From Nematostella vectensis (Eukaryota; Cnidaria; Anthozoa; Actiniaria; Edwardsiidae): a stretch of DNA of 64,000 nucleotides. The notes beneath the pieces are model-generated. The model saw only the letters and a program-made list of their open reading frames with translations. It did no database searches and had not been told where the DNA came from. Of this stretch, positions 1 to 12,000 are shown in pieces. Positions within the stretch are counted from its first letter, which is position 1. Each line of letters opens with the position of its first letter. The stretch spans positions 4,944,741 to 5,008,740 of the forward strand of contig NC_064038.1 in assembly GCF_932526225.1 (NCBI RefSeq), in the 5' to 3' direction. The position numbers and the translations under genes are program-made.

Positions 1-94
1 TCGTTTTTAGAGACTAGAGGAGAAGTCGATTGTCTTCTGTTAACATCTGGCGCTAAATATTTGGTTACTGATAAGGAGAGGGTGTGAGGGGGCC

Positions 95-290
95 ACAAAA
101 ACCGCAACATCGCACAGAAAATCGCAAAAAAAAAAAAAAAAAAACGCAAAACCGCATCAGGGTTTTGCGAAAAACTGAAAACCGCTTTCGTAAAACAAAC
201 ACACACAAACACAAAACCGCACTAAAAAAACAACTACCAAAACCGATAAACCGCACTAATGTTAAGACAAAACCGCATCACCGCAAATCC
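95..290. repeat. A-rich degenerate AAAACCGC-type repeat
   Basis: The motif AAAACCGC or AACCGCA recurs about ten times, interrupted by a poly-A run near 127-145. Reading frames through it give only Arg/Phe/Lys-rich low-complexity peptides, so no gene is called. It lies beyond the last visible GPCR exon, presumably in that gene's next intron. Confidence 0.5.
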
Positions 291-437
291 TTACGTCCTA
301 TCCTTACGCTATTATTTTCTACTTCCTCCGCTCCGCAGCAATAGTTTATGTTTCGCCAACAGTTTATCAAACGCCTTAAAATGTTTTGTACAAAAAAGCA
401 AAACAAACTTTATAACGTACAATTGTATAGTACTTAC

Positions 438-2355
438 TTTGTTCTGACTTCTCAAGCTATACCACGTAACAAAAGCCATAATCAAGAACTCCACATTGAA
501 CAACATTCTCGCTACCATGTTAAAGTCCCCGATCACGGAGTAGTAGACTAGACGGTAGACCAGGGCTGGTTCGTCCCCCAGGTCTATCTTAGAAAGGGCA
601 AGAGACCAAGGGATCATGATAAAGAGGGTTAACAGCCAAATGCCTAGTACAGCTTTGAAGGCATTGTCTGTCGTCGACCACACCTAAGAAAGGAATAATA
701 TTCTTGAAGATTTGCAGGAATGAAAAGGAAATTAAACCCAATAATTAAAAAAATATATTTAGCAAAATATCGATGTTTTGAAAAGCTTTCTTTTGAAAAG
801 AGAAAACATCGAGACACCTGATATTATTAGGCAAAAATATAAGTAATAAAAAGACTGACTGTTTTCTTTGATTGATCTTGTCTTAGAGAACTTTAGATAA
901 CGTAAGTCAGATTCTTTTTTCTCTCTAACGGTACTCAAGCACCTACGTTTGCGTTAAAGTATTTATTTTAAGCTTTCTTTGCCTTACCCTCACCTTATTT
1001 TGCAGTCCTAGCTTTGTTTGCCATACTCTCACCTTATATTGCATTCCTAGCTTTCTTTGCCTTAATCTCACCTTATATTGCTGTCTTTTCTTTATTTGCC
1101 TAACCTCAGCACCTTATATTGCAGTCTTAGCTTTCTTTGCCTTAATCTCACCTTATATTGCTGTCTTTTCTTTATTTGCCTAACCTCAGCACCTTATATT
1201 GCAGTCTTAGCTTTCTTTGCCTTACTCTCACCTTATATTGCAGAGCCCTAGCTTTCTTTGCACCACTCTCACCTTATATTGCAGCCCTAACTTTCGACTC
1301 TCACCTTCTATTGCAGTCCTGGCTTTCTTTGCCTTACTCTTACCTTATATTGCAGGCCTAGCTTGATAACAAAGTAGCGGTCCAGCATCATTAGCGTCAT
1401 ATCAAACAGGTTGAGTAAGACAAACGCGTACTGCAACGAGTGAACTAGCACAGAGACGACTCTTAAAAAAGAAAAAAATGTCTGCAAAACACTTCGAACT
1501 GCTCTTAAAAAGACGTAAAGATGCTAACTTTTTTTCATAATGTTGGCTTGTTTTTTTCGTTCGTTCTTTCTTCCGTGCGTTCTTCGTGAGATAAGGCGTT
1601 CGTTTAAAAGCCCGAAAAATATGGAGAACATGGATAACAGGGGCTTAGCCAGGGGGTGGCCCAGGCCCCCCTTCTAGCAGCCAAAAATACAGTAAATGTA
1701 CGAGACATTATCTAAAATACAGGAAAAAATGCCATTTTGGGGCCTTTTGGGCCCCCTCCCATTAAAAATCCTGGCTACGCCGCTGGATAATGGTGTATGG
1801 GATGGAAGGAAATCTAGTCGGGTTAAGCTCGGGTGACCTTAAGTAGATATGGAGCTCATCTGAGCGATTGCCTTTACATTTAGCCCACTCATTCCAAATA
1901 AAAAGACATCAATTTTACGGGAAATAGTTTGGTTTCTAATGCGATTGTTTGAAGTGGCCTTTGAGAGGGAAATTCGTTTATAATACTAGAGGGCGTGAAT
2001 AGTGCTAGAGCAAATCGAGAAGCACTCAAGAATAGCAAGAAAAATCAGGAAGATATCCAATCCTCACTCACCTTCCTTTGATGACACTCTTCTCGGGGTT
2101 ATTTGTCATCGTCAAAACTGTTGGCAAATTTATCGTCACGTTTAACAAGTCGACGAACGCGAGATTAGCTATTAAGATGTTAGGGGCTGTACGAAGGGAT
2201 TTGAAACGTTTCAACAGAATTAACACAATGCCGTTGCCCAAAACTGCGGCGATAAATAACACGATAACGATGGTTATACGGATAGATATCCCCAACGAGT
2301 CCGATCCCTCGCGAGTAGAAAGCCGATTTTTAATAATCGTTACGTTAGCATCCAT
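438..2355 (-). CDS. Rhodopsin-class (family A) GPCR, 3' part outside the window
   Basis: Three phase-matched exons on the minus strand: 2355-2072, 1461-1344 and 683-438 (216 codons). The Met start is followed by a short N-terminus with an NVT glycosylation sequon. Exon 1 encodes TM1 with the GN motif (GNGIVLILL) and TM2 with ANLAFVDLLN, which carries the conserved Asp. Exon 2 encodes TM3 ending in LDRYFVI, the DRY motif that contacts G protein. Exon 3 encodes TM4 (LGIWLLTLFIMIPW) and TM5. Donors are GTGAGT, GTAAGA and GTAAGT. TM6, TM7 and the C-tail must lie left of base 1. The ligand cannot be told; peptide-receptor-like orphans are common in cnidarians. The cysteine expected at the start of TM3 and its partner in extracellular loop 2 are both absent. 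It is a plasma-membrane receptor by family. Confidence 0.85.
971..1361 (-). repeat. Tandem repeat of the GPCR exon 2 end and donor site
   Basis: About ten roughly 40-bp units occur in GPCR intron 2. Read on the minus strand, each carries TGCAATATAAGGTGAG or a close variant, which is the last bases of exon 2 plus its donor (the genuine copy reads CTGCAATATAAG|GTAAGA at 1355-1339). The array starts inside the exon and spreads only into the intron. Confidence 0.8.
1638..1785 (-). mobile_element. MITE family A (CAGNGGCGTAGCC ends), copy 1
   Basis: A 148-bp non-coding element with terminal inverted repeats: CAGGGGCTTAGCCAGG at the left and CCTGGCTACGCCGCTG at the right. It is flanked by a perfect 5-bp duplication GATAA. 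The core includes TTTTAGATAATGTCTCGTAC on the minus strand and is shared with copies at 37081-37244 and 57339-57495. CAGNG ends with 5-bp duplications resemble the hAT5 group; that assignment is tentative. Confidence 0.8.
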
Positions 2356-4324
2356 GTCAAATGTTAGAATGTTTAGAGCACAGATAAGAAGCTCGCATAA
2401 GTCATTAGCCAGCGCTTTTTATATGCAATAAAAAAGCAGAGCAATTAGTATAGTGCTTTTTTTTGCTACTGAGAATGGCAAATTAAATTGCCAGCTCTTT
2501 GAAATTTCGTTAAATTAAACTTAACAGCCGAATTTGATTTCACAGCCACCGCAAATTCCAAATCCATCAAAATCAAAATAAAAACGCAGTCAGTCACACC
2601 ATCTCGGCCAATCATTCGCCTTGTCGTGTGCAGTTTATGGCGCGACAGTGAACACATAAGATTCATTCATCGGTAAAGAAAGATTTATTGACTATTAATT
2701 GATGTCGCTTTACTCCCAGACGAGACAGGAGCCTGAAATTTTCGGCAAATAAAAAATATGTTTAAAAGTTCTAAAACGCCGACTGGGATGTGCCGTGTAA
2801 AAGCCAATTAATAATGCTTTCTGTAATATCTGACTATCTTATTGTTTCACGTACGTAAACCTTCCTATAAGGAAGCACTTCAGACAAGAAAGAATATTAA
2901 AACCCAATGAAATTTAAAAATATAATTGCTCCTACTTATGAAATGGAATCACCTAAAAGATTTTTTCTGTTGTTTAATTTGAGGCATAGTTTTATACTGC
3001 GGTTTGTGTTTGGAGGGAAAGGGGGGGTGGGGTGGGGGGAGTTAAGTCATGTCTCAAAGGCACAGCAAGGACAAATCTCGAAAAAATTCTAAAAATTCCC
3101 TGACTTTTTCTACACAACTATTTATTAGACATCTGTATGAGCTAAAAAGAAATGCGTTTACTTTAACAGAAAAGTCTTCTTTTCAAAACACACGGCAAAG
3201 TGAAACCCAAAAAACCCACTCATACTACATCCTCTCCCCCTTCCTCACCTGTGATAATAAGGCTTTAATGTATATATATATTTATTTACAGGTGCTGCCA
3301 ATGTTATTGTTAATAAACTAGACACAGAGGCTTCAAAGCTTACTTCAAAAGAACCGCGAAAGTTTGAGCATTTAATTGGTCTGAGCAAGTGCACCTTGCG
3401 GAACCGATAGGTGTCTAGGTTATTTGTGTGTGCTTGTGCGTGACCGATAGGTGTGCGTGCAGCAAAATCCTCCCATTGAAATCTCGCGAGAAAATGAACG
3501 ACTTCTGGTGGGAGCCCAAATATCTAAAGTTCCCCTTCCCTCAAGTGCGGAGAATTTTTAACTTAGTTTAGTTGGATTCATAAGTAATTGTTCAAAAACA
3601 TAGATGTATTCACACGAACAATTGTGGACAATGTAAGAAAGGCTTTATTAGGTACTTTTCCCAAAAGAGCTTAAAACAAATTTAAAAAAGACTCGACTGA
3701 AAAATGCATATGTATATAAGAACATTGAATTGAAATTCGGCAATTAGTAGTGAAGAAAAGAAATAAGCAAGTTTTCAATAATGATAAGATTACCGTGTTC
3801 GTTAAAGACCAATAATAGCATCACACATATTTTATGCTAATTCATGGAGGCATCCATTTCCATCGGCTGATTTGGAGATTTGGGTTGGCTACACTCTTTT
3901 TTTTATAATATGTAATAACCTTTTTTATAAGAACTTCCAGCCTGAGATTTCACTAAATTTTAAAGAACATGCTAAGAACATGCCGAAGCTCAGATAGCAA
4001 ATTTTTTTTTTTTTACTTTTTTAGTCCTGATGCTAAAATGCAGATCAAATTGTGCTCATAGTAACAACCTTATTGTTACTATCTATTATTAGTGTTATTT
4101 TCTTCCTAATAATTCATTGGGTATTATATTAATATATACACTAAAATTTAAGACACCAAAAACAGGTAGTGGACTACCAGTTTTTTGTGTATTGTATTTA
4201 TAGCGGAGCCAGCGCCGTTGCCGTTGGCCGCGCGCGGAGCCCCATAGGTATAGAAATGGTCTATAACTAGGCGACTCAGTTTTTGTGGTCAATGACGTCA
4301 TTGTCACAAGCTGCCAGCCAGCCA
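2356..4324. other. Region upstream of the GPCR; no gene recognised
   Basis: Presumably holds the GPCR promoter and 5' UTR near 2356-2480. The rest is AT-rich with short G runs (3017-3037) and poly-T tracts. Open frames here are short and show no domain, exon or splice pattern that I recognise. Confidence 0.5.
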
Positions 4325-4417
4325 GCCGCGATCGGGAGTTACTTGAACACGGGCGTTGAAGTACAGTCGGGTAGTATTATGATCAGCGGTATCGCTTCGC
4401 AAAACCACAGCTATCCC
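4325..4417 (+). repeat. Dispersed repeat R1, copy 1
   Basis: A block of about 93 bp shares GAGTTACTTGAACACGGGCG and GATCAGCGGTATCGCTTCGC with an inverted copy at 7960-8071. A further short match (CACATGGCCAGCAG) continues near 4700 and 7930, so the parent sequence was longer and is interrupted here. It is not a coding frame. It may be a transposon end or a structured-RNA-derived repeat; I cannot name it. Confidence 0.55.
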
Positions 4418-4456
4418 CAGAACGTTAAATCACCAGTCTAGGCAAAGTTGTCTAGG

Positions 4457-4645
4457 GGGCAAGAGGGGTTCAACCATGTGGTGGCCAGGGGGTGCAGCCA
4501 CCACAGGGATCCTGAAGTTGTTGTTTGGATATTTCATTGATGCTGCCTTATCTCGAGAACGTCGGGGGATGGTGGGGGGGGGGGGGGGGGGGGGGTTCAA
4601 CCACTTGGTGGCCAAGGTTACAACAACCACAGGGATCCCGATATC
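4457..4645. repeat. Imperfect tandem duplication with poly-G tract
   Basis: Two copies of a segment containing GGGGTTCAACCA, TGGTGGCCA and CCACAGGGATCC lie about 125 bp apart, with a long G run between them around 4574-4595. No coding content is seen. Nothing is recognised between here and 5492. Confidence 0.5.
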
Positions 4646-5492
4646 TAATTAGGAGCTTTTAGACAGTGCCTAAATCTATAAAGAAAGCCTATATTCGGGT
4701 GCACATGGCCAGCAGCATGGCTGTCGGCAAAGACTTCGAGTATACAGTCGATTGACAAAAGGTTGTCCTCAACCGGCTGCACGACTACGCGACAAGCCCA
4801 CATGTAAACATGGGTAAAAAACACTCAAGCGCCTAGCTGCATATATTAGCCAACGCATAACTTCAGTCTTACCGTACAGTACAATAACCAGTATCACTCA
4901 GAATTTGGTTTCATATTTTTGCCTCGAATATTGTAGATTTGCACAATCCAAAACTACCTAAATGATACAGAACTATTAAACCTTTCCTGAGGTATAAATA
5001 CCGCTTATTTTATCCAATGGTTTGTTCAGAAAGTATTGTTATACTGAAGCGATTTTCTTAATTGTTACTAAAATGAGCGGCGTTTACTGTAACAGAGAAC
5101 CGACTATGATGAGTAAAAAAATTAACCATAGTTAAAAAATTAACCATAGTTAAATCATTAGCTGGCTAACTTAAAAATGGATATGAGATTGTTATTGCAG
5201 AACTCTTAAAAGTACGAAAACAACGCATTCGCGGTTGGCGGCCGTGCATTCACGTTTTGTTCTTGTAAATAATCCAAGAGCTCTGTGAGCCAACTCGTGA
5301 ATGCAAATTAGTTTTTCTAGTTATTTTCTTGTGTGCAAAAAAAAACATATAAAGGATGAATTTTGAACAAAGGATGAACACATAGAAGATGCTGGGAGTA
5401 CATAACAATGTCCTTTCTTTTCGATGTGATGAAACACCAAAAACAGTTTGATTATTTATAATTATCATAAAAAGTAAAGAAAAAAAGAAAGA

Positions 5493-5565
5493 CGTCACAA
5501 GTAGGGATCGAACCTCCGGTCTCTGATGTCCTAGACAAGCGACAGAACCACTATACCACCGAGGC
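5493..5565 (-). tRNA. tRNA-like sequence (probable pseudogene or SINE head)
   Basis: The minus strand carries good internal Pol III boxes: TGGTATAGTGG (A box) and GGTTCGATCCC (B box), correctly spaced for a 73-nt tRNA. A fit to the cloverleaf gives anticodon stem CTTGT/ATCAG and loop CTAGGAC (anticodon AGG, nominally Pro). The acceptor pairing (GCCTCGG with TTGTGAC) has two mismatches and the T stem has one. A functional gene is therefore doubtful; a decayed tRNA or tRNA-derived SINE is more likely. Confidence 0.4.
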
Positions 5566-5946
5566 ATTGCCGAAGTAACCTCTAAGTGAAATTAGTTTTT
5601 ATCCTAATTGGTATCTCACCGTTCGAACTGCTTTTGCTAGCATGTCAAATTTTGCCCTATTCTCTCCGGAAACAGAAGTTAAATACCCGACATAATTAAT
5701 CAAGCTACAGTCATATGTATTTTAAGCATATCAACATGCTAGAAATTCGCAAAATCTTTATTGATCGTTTCTTGATGAATAAGCGTGTTTGAACGAGTTT
5801 TGTTTGATATTAACACATTGGCCCCTCAACCGGCCTGTACCGGCTTTGGGAAGTACCCACAACCCAAAAAATTCATAAATGCAAACTAAACACAACAAGA
5901 TGAAGATACTCAGGCATCAGTCTAAGGGATAAATGGTCTTGAAGAT

Positions 5947-6699
5947 GTGCATCCAACCAAGGTGTTGGCAACTACTCTTAAGCCAAATAATAGCACGGGT
6001 TCTTCGACAAATTTCAAATCGAACAAGGAAAGAAAAGCAGAATCACCCCTCTCAATGAAACGCTCAAAATACAACACAAGGGAGAGAGATCAGCAAACAC
6101 AGCTCAAGACACAAATAGATACCTTTATTCTGATCCTCCAGGTTCATTTCCATGGCCTCAAAACACAATTTCCACTCCTTGAAGGCTTGAAAAACCACGA
6201 AGATGCCTTTACGGATTGAAAAGCATTCTGGGAGATCCAGGGAAAAATTCACGAGGAGAGTGCCAGTCAACACTTCTCTCCCCAAAGTCAGATGGTTTTT
6301 TATAAGTCTTTTCACCCCGAAGCCAAACAAATCAATTCCAGGTCATACAGACCCAGAATAGCAGTGTAAACAATTTTGGAATCCATTTGGTTTCAGAAAA
6401 GACAGCATTTAGGAGAGTTGTGGTGATTCATTAGAAAATTATTTTCTCATCCAGGCAAATCCAAACAAGAAAAAATCATCATGAATCCACCTTTGATTGC
6501 AAATATCCATAAGCAAAGAACTCAATTATGCCCCCAAAGACTTCATGATGTCCTGAGACACTCTCCTAATATGCTCATAGCTGTATTTTTGATGAAAAAT
6601 ACAAGCAACCATCAACTTGTGCTGGCTTCAGCACAACGACGAGGGATTAAAAGTGGGGACCGCAAAGCACTGTTGGAAAGCTTGGATACCGCTGACTAG
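5947..6699 (+). pseudogene. Possible decayed coding remnant, family unknown
   Basis: One plus-strand frame stays largely open for about 250 codons, broken by roughly three stops (near 6217, 6366 and 6420). Its last stretch (6481-6699) looks protein-like, ending in ALLESLDTAD. The opposite strand also has an open stretch at 6064-6330. I recognise no domain on either strand, no splice pattern supports an exon, and the content may be chance. The flanks 5566-5946 and 6700-7959 hold nothing that I can identify. Confidence 0.15.
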
Positions 6700-7959
6700 G
6701 TGCAGCTGTGTTTGACTTTGACGGGCTGTATAAAACTCAGAATAGGGGGGGGGGAGGTATCTGTTTTCAGTCTGTTTTTTGTAAATTTAGCTCAAAAATA
6801 GCCAGGAGTCAATGGGTTAAGCACTTAATTTATAAAAAAGAATTATGGAAAAAAACAACTTATGAAAGTCCATACTATTTTTTTTACCTGCAAACAGAGG
6901 CTTTCTTTTATTACCCTGCAAAGAAAGGCCCTGCTAACAGAGGCTTTTCCCTTGTGTTTCTCTGACTTTAAAAGTCGTAGCTTTGGCTATCCGCTCTTTC
7001 AGCACAAAATCACTCTTTCAGCAAAAATTCAAACAAGTAATGCGAAAACCCAGAGATGTGAATCTTCAAGTACCTAGAAGAAGGAGAATTAAAAGCTTTG
7101 CTAGAATTTTACTTGTTTTGTAAACTAATAACTTGAATTGGACTGAACCGTAGAAGATCGATTGATGTCAGTGACGAAGGCGCATGCGCACGCTCAACCC
7201 ACATCGAAGACTTTTCTGTAAAAACTAGCTTATTTATACTTTATGGCTATATCACCGTAGCGGTCACAGGTCGATGAGAAGGCTCTTTTATAGTACTTAA
7301 CTTTAACCGGAAGTTGGTCACCGGAAGTTTACAGGAAGATCTAAAAATTGCTGTGTTGCGAAAGCACAGAAAGACCACAAAAATCAAGGTTACAGTTTAG
7401 GCGTACATACTCATCGTTGTAGCATGGCCAAATATTAACCTCATCATGTTTGCTCGTTCTTCAGTGATGTCAACAACGTTTAAGGCCCTGCTCTCACACA
7501 GATTCTTGGCAAACTATAGAGCTATGGTATATAAATTTTAGTAGTATTTAAAACTACTACCTTTAGCGTCTTAGCGATTTCTCAGTCTGGGGGGTAGAAA
7601 GTGAATGATTCTCGAATATATAGGACATAAGCAATTGATAAAATTGAATACAACCGATAGATAAAAATTGATAACAATTATCAATTCTTATCAATTAGTT
7701 ACATCGGGTATTCATTTAATACATAAGCAGTTTAGAAATATCTTGATCCCGGACCACTACTCACCGAACAAATGAAAACACCACAATTAAAGTGGTCGGT
7801 TTGCCTTTGATGCTGTGGCTCAACGCAAGGCCAAGAGGTACATTCTCATGAGGTCTTCCTGTCAATTACCGAGCTAAATTGATTTATCGCATTCATTACG
7901 TGCTATCGCAGGCAGCCATGACTGCTGGCCATGTGCGTATATTGCTTTATTGACACGTT

Positions 7960-8071
7960 GGGATAGCTGTGGTTTTGCGAAGCGATACCGCTGATCATAA
8001 TATACCACGGGCCTGACTGTACTTCGACGCCGCAGCTTCGACGCCCGTGTTCAAGTAACTCCCGCCGCGAT
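7960..8071 (-). repeat. Dispersed repeat R1, copy 2 (inverted)
   Basis: Reverse-complement match to 4325-4417, with a short extra insertion (the GCAGCTTCGACGC area) near the middle. The region on to about 8570 contains no recognised gene. Confidence 0.55.
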
Positions 8072-8569
8072 CTGCCTCGGCAAGGCCTCCAGAGCGCGTA
8101 AAACAATATGGCGGATAAGTATTTTTGCCCCTCTCAAAAACACACGAAAACTGACTGCAGAAAAGCCAAGAATTGTCGAAAAAGAAGTGCTTGAAAAAAA
8201 TCATTCGTGGGAATGCTAACCACGGATATGAACTTGTCTAATTATGTGCAAAAGACTGTGTAAAAGCATGGTTGAAAGTTTTGAAGAGTCAAGTCTTGTG
8301 CTCGAGTCAAGGTCAGCTGAAATGTCAAAGTAGGCCACAAGATGAAGAAAGAAAAAAACAAGCTAATTTTATGGACACCTTCTCCGACAAGTGCTCCTAT
8401 GTATTGTCTTTGCACTGGCAGACGTAGGTAAGTTAGCGCGTTGTATTAAAGTACTTAGTGGAACGATCTTTCGGAGTTCTTTTTTTTTCAAACTTTGAAT
8501 AACACCTTTTTCATTGAGTTGAATTTAATTTACTTTAAGTAACTTACTTACCTCAGGGAATAAATATTC

Positions 8570-11141
8570 TAGGCTGTATTTATCAAATTCGATCTCTAAA
8601 TCTGCCATTCACTGCCAAGAATCTAAAGGCATGGATTCTCTAGACGCTCTAGAGGTTTCTTTGTCCAAAGTCGTACAATCAGCTGGAAATCGCCACATCA
8701 TTCTCACAGGGGACTTTAACTTACCATCTATAGACTGGGTAACGTCCAATGTGCCCTATGGTGCAAAAGATGTAAACCTCTGCAAGCGTTTGCTTGATAT
8801 TGTACATGATTTCCATCTTGAGCAGTTGGTCCATGAACCTACGAGATACGGTCCCACTTCTGGTAACACTCTAGATTTGGTCTTTTCATCAAAACCTGAC
8901 TTGCTGTCTGACATTCAAGTAATTCCGGGTGTAAGTGACCACGAACAGGTTGTTGCTCATATTGACCGGTTTGTCGACCATGGTTTCTCACAGGAACGTG
9001 AAGGCTTTGACTTCAACAAGGGAAACCTACAAGATTTCTGTCGGGACATGAAAGCTTTCGCTGCTTTCTTCATGCAAAATTGCTCTCAGCGCTCCGTTCA
9101 TGAAAACTGGCAAATATTCAAGACCACGATTCTTTCCCTTGCCAATAAACACTATCCTGTGAAAATCCTGAAGCCTCAACGGAAAAACCAATGGTTCGAC
9201 AGATCCCTACGGCGTGCATTTCGTAAAAAAACATCGCTTATTTAAAAGGGCTAAATCAATCAATACAGCAGCCGCATGGGAGGCCTATCGACACCAGCGT
9301 AAATTTACCACCAACGCCATAAATTCAGCCAGGGACAACTTCGTTTGCGGCCTCCTAGACGAAAACTACAAGTCCCAGCCAAAGAAATTTTGGAAGTATA
9401 TTAAATCAAAGAAGCAAGACTCTACCACCCTAACGGCTCCAAAGGAAAAGGCAGAAGCTTTAAATGGTTACTTTCAATCTGTCTTTAAGACGGACGCCCC
9501 AAACGAGCCCCTTCCTGTCTTGGCTCCTAAAGGGCTTACCACCTCTTGGCGAAATCTGCGTGACTGTAAATGGAATTGTCAAGCTTTTAAGTCGACTGAA
9601 ACCCAACAAAGCATGTGTCCCGGACCAGGTGTCTGCACGAATTCTGAAGCTTGCTCCAGATAAAACTGCAGTAATCTTGAGGGAGATCTTCCAGCAATCT
9701 CTGAGCTCTGGCGTGGTGCCTGTCGCTCCAATACATAAAAAGGGCTCTCGGTCAACTCCAGCAAACTACAGGCCTATCTCATTGACATGTATATCTTGTA
9801 AGCTACTGGAACACATCGTAGCAAGTCATGTGATGAATCATCTGGAAGCCAACGGCTTTCTCTCTCCCTTCCAACATGGTTTCAGGGAACGCCATTCCTG
9901 TGAAACTCAACTGCTTCTCACTTATAACGATCTGGCCCTTGCTATGGATAAAAAACAACAAACTGATCTTCTACTTCTGGATTTCTCAAAAGCCTTCGAC
10001 TCGGTGTCACACTTGCGTCTTTTAATAAAGCTTCAACACTATGGGATTTCTAGTCAAGTGTACTACTGGCTGGAGGATTTCCTCAAGAACAGGACACAAT
10101 CAGTTGTTGTTGATGGAGAGCACTCTTCGCCTGCCATTGTAACATCAGGCGTGCCTCAAGGGTCAGTGGTTGGTCCGTTGTTATTTCTCCTATATATCAA
10201 CGACCTTCCAGATGGAATTAACGGCAAAATAAGACTCTTTGCTGATGACTGTGCCCTCTACCTCCACCTGACATCCGATGAATCTCCCTCCCACCTTCAG
10301 CAAGACTTCAACAAACTCGCCGCATGGTCAAAAACTTGGAAGATGGCTTTTAATCCTTCAAAGTGCTGTGTTCTGCGCATAAAAACAAAAGATCTACCAT
10401 CTACGCAGATTACTTCCTGTACGGGTCCAAGCTGCAGGAGCGAGAGAGTCATCCCTACCTCGGTGTGCAGTTCTCAAATGATCTCAAATGGGACAGTCAC
10501 GTAGACCACATCACTCTTAAAGCATCTCGCACTCTTAACCTAGTTAGACGGAACTTGTATAGTTGTTCTAAAGTAGTAAAAGCCCGCGCCTACTGTTCCT
10601 TAGTGCGCCCCACGTTGTCCTACGCGTCAACTGTGTGGGGTCCCTACACTCAGAGGAACATTAACAAGATCGAGATGGTCCAGAGGCGCGCAGCCCGTTT
10701 TGTATATAGTAACTATTCTCGCTATGTTAGTGTTAGTGCTTTTATTAGTGATCTCAAGTGCTCGTTCCTTATAAGGAAACAGGATCGTCTTTGAATGTTG
10801 TATAAAATTGTAAATGGCCTTGTACCTATATCTCTCCCTGACCACATTAGTTATTGCTCGTCCGTCACTCGTTGTAATCACCCGTTTAAACTTAATGTTC
10901 TTGCCCCCCGTACAGATGTTTACAAGTTTTCTTTTTTTCCCAATACTATTCTAGATTAGAACAGCCTTCCGGCACACATCGTTAGTGCCGGTTCATTAGA
11001 TTCATTCATGACCTTAGTCTCTCAATAGAGCTGTGTAGCATATTACAATGTATTGGTTTAGTCTTATTTATTTATGTATATTTGTTAATCTTGGTGTAAT
11101 GCAACCCAGCCTAACCGAGCATTAAAACTGAAACTGAAACT
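8570..11141 (+). mobile_element. Decayed L2/CR1-like non-LTR retrotransposon
   Basis: A 5'-truncated LINE. The C-terminal half of an AP-type endonuclease (8631-9245) shows ILTGDFNLPSIDW and later PGVSDHEQV, whose SDH is the catalytic end of that fold. Reverse transcriptase follows in other frames up to about 10504, then the usual C-terminal block (MVQRRAARFVYSNYSR, 10363-10794) and an in-phase relic to about 11030 in which a stop replaces a Trp. The 3' end is a short (CTGAAA)n-like tail at 11126-11141. At least three frameshifts and two stops make it non-autonomous. No target-site duplication was found. Assignment to the L2/CR1/Rex1 side of the Jockey superfamily rests on motif style only. 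Confidence 0.85.
9464..10504 (+). pseudogene. Reverse transcriptase block of the LINE
   Basis: About 346 codons covering the palm and fingers of a LINE reverse transcriptase. Motifs in order: APIHKKGSRSTPANYRPISL, FQHGFRERHSCETQLL, LLLDFSKAFDSV (first catalytic Asp), GVPQGSVVGPLLFLLYINDL and LFADDC, which retains both Asp residues of the FADD box. The frame is shifted against both the upstream endonuclease segment and the downstream C-terminal segment, so no single protein can be made. Confidence 0.85.
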
Positions 11142-12000
11142 ATCATAGGAAAATTATAACTACTATTCATGAATGAATTGAATATAAGTTACCAGAGCTG
11201 TCAACTCTGTCACAAGATTTTTGACCTCATCATAAACCTAATTTTTGTGAGAATGTTCATACATTCTCTGTATTCATCCGCATTGGCTCTCTTGTTTTTC
11301 CCCCACATATTTGCTGTATTTCATCCGATTTTAGGCTTAAATGAATTACTTGGGTAAACTCCAGCTTTCTTTGGAGAAAGAAATAGAGAACTGGTTTCCT
11401 AAAACCTTAAAGAAATTGAGAGCTAGTCTCCTAAAACCCTAAGTATTAGTAATTTGTGAAAAACAACATGTTTGATAAACACTTGAAATTTAAATCAACT
11501 ATTCTAGAATTCTGTTTTGATTTAAAAAAAAGTGCACCTACATATTAGGACCTTGAGGATCTGTTATTACCTAAAAAATATGCCTTGTTTTTATACCACC
11601 TACAATATTTTCAATAACCCTGGGTACCTCAATGTTTTCTTACAAATCTTAAAAAACTTTTTTTCTCATGTCACAACATAATGTGGTCCAAAAGTAAAAT
11701 TCAGGTTTCATAAAAAGCCAAGACAGCTTTTTTGCAGAGGAGCAATTTGCTCAAAAGCAATGGTTTTTTCCCTCTGCAGCTTCTCCTGTAAAAGCTCTTT
11801 CAACCTCTGGCTCATCAGATCATAGAGCTTAATGAGACAGCAAAGTTCATATGTTCATTCTGTAATGGGAATCATTTTTAGAAAATTTTAGTTGGGACTA
11901 TTTTTAGTTTTAGGTTTTTTGAATTAGGTTTTTGTGGTAAAATATTTGTATCCTATTTTTAGTTTTAGTTTTTATGAATTAGGTTTTTGTGGTATAATAT
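11142..12000. other. AT-rich spacer with a short tandem duplication
   Basis: No gene recognised. Near 11885-12000 a roughly 58-bp segment containing GAATTAGGTTTTTGTGGTA is present twice. The second copy was the insertion site of the MITE at 12001. Confidence 0.5.

Noticed and set aside
4325-4417. Possible U4 or U2 snRNA relic
   Set aside because: Only short resemblance (TTTGCG, TATCGCTTC); no Sm site or overall alignment from memory.
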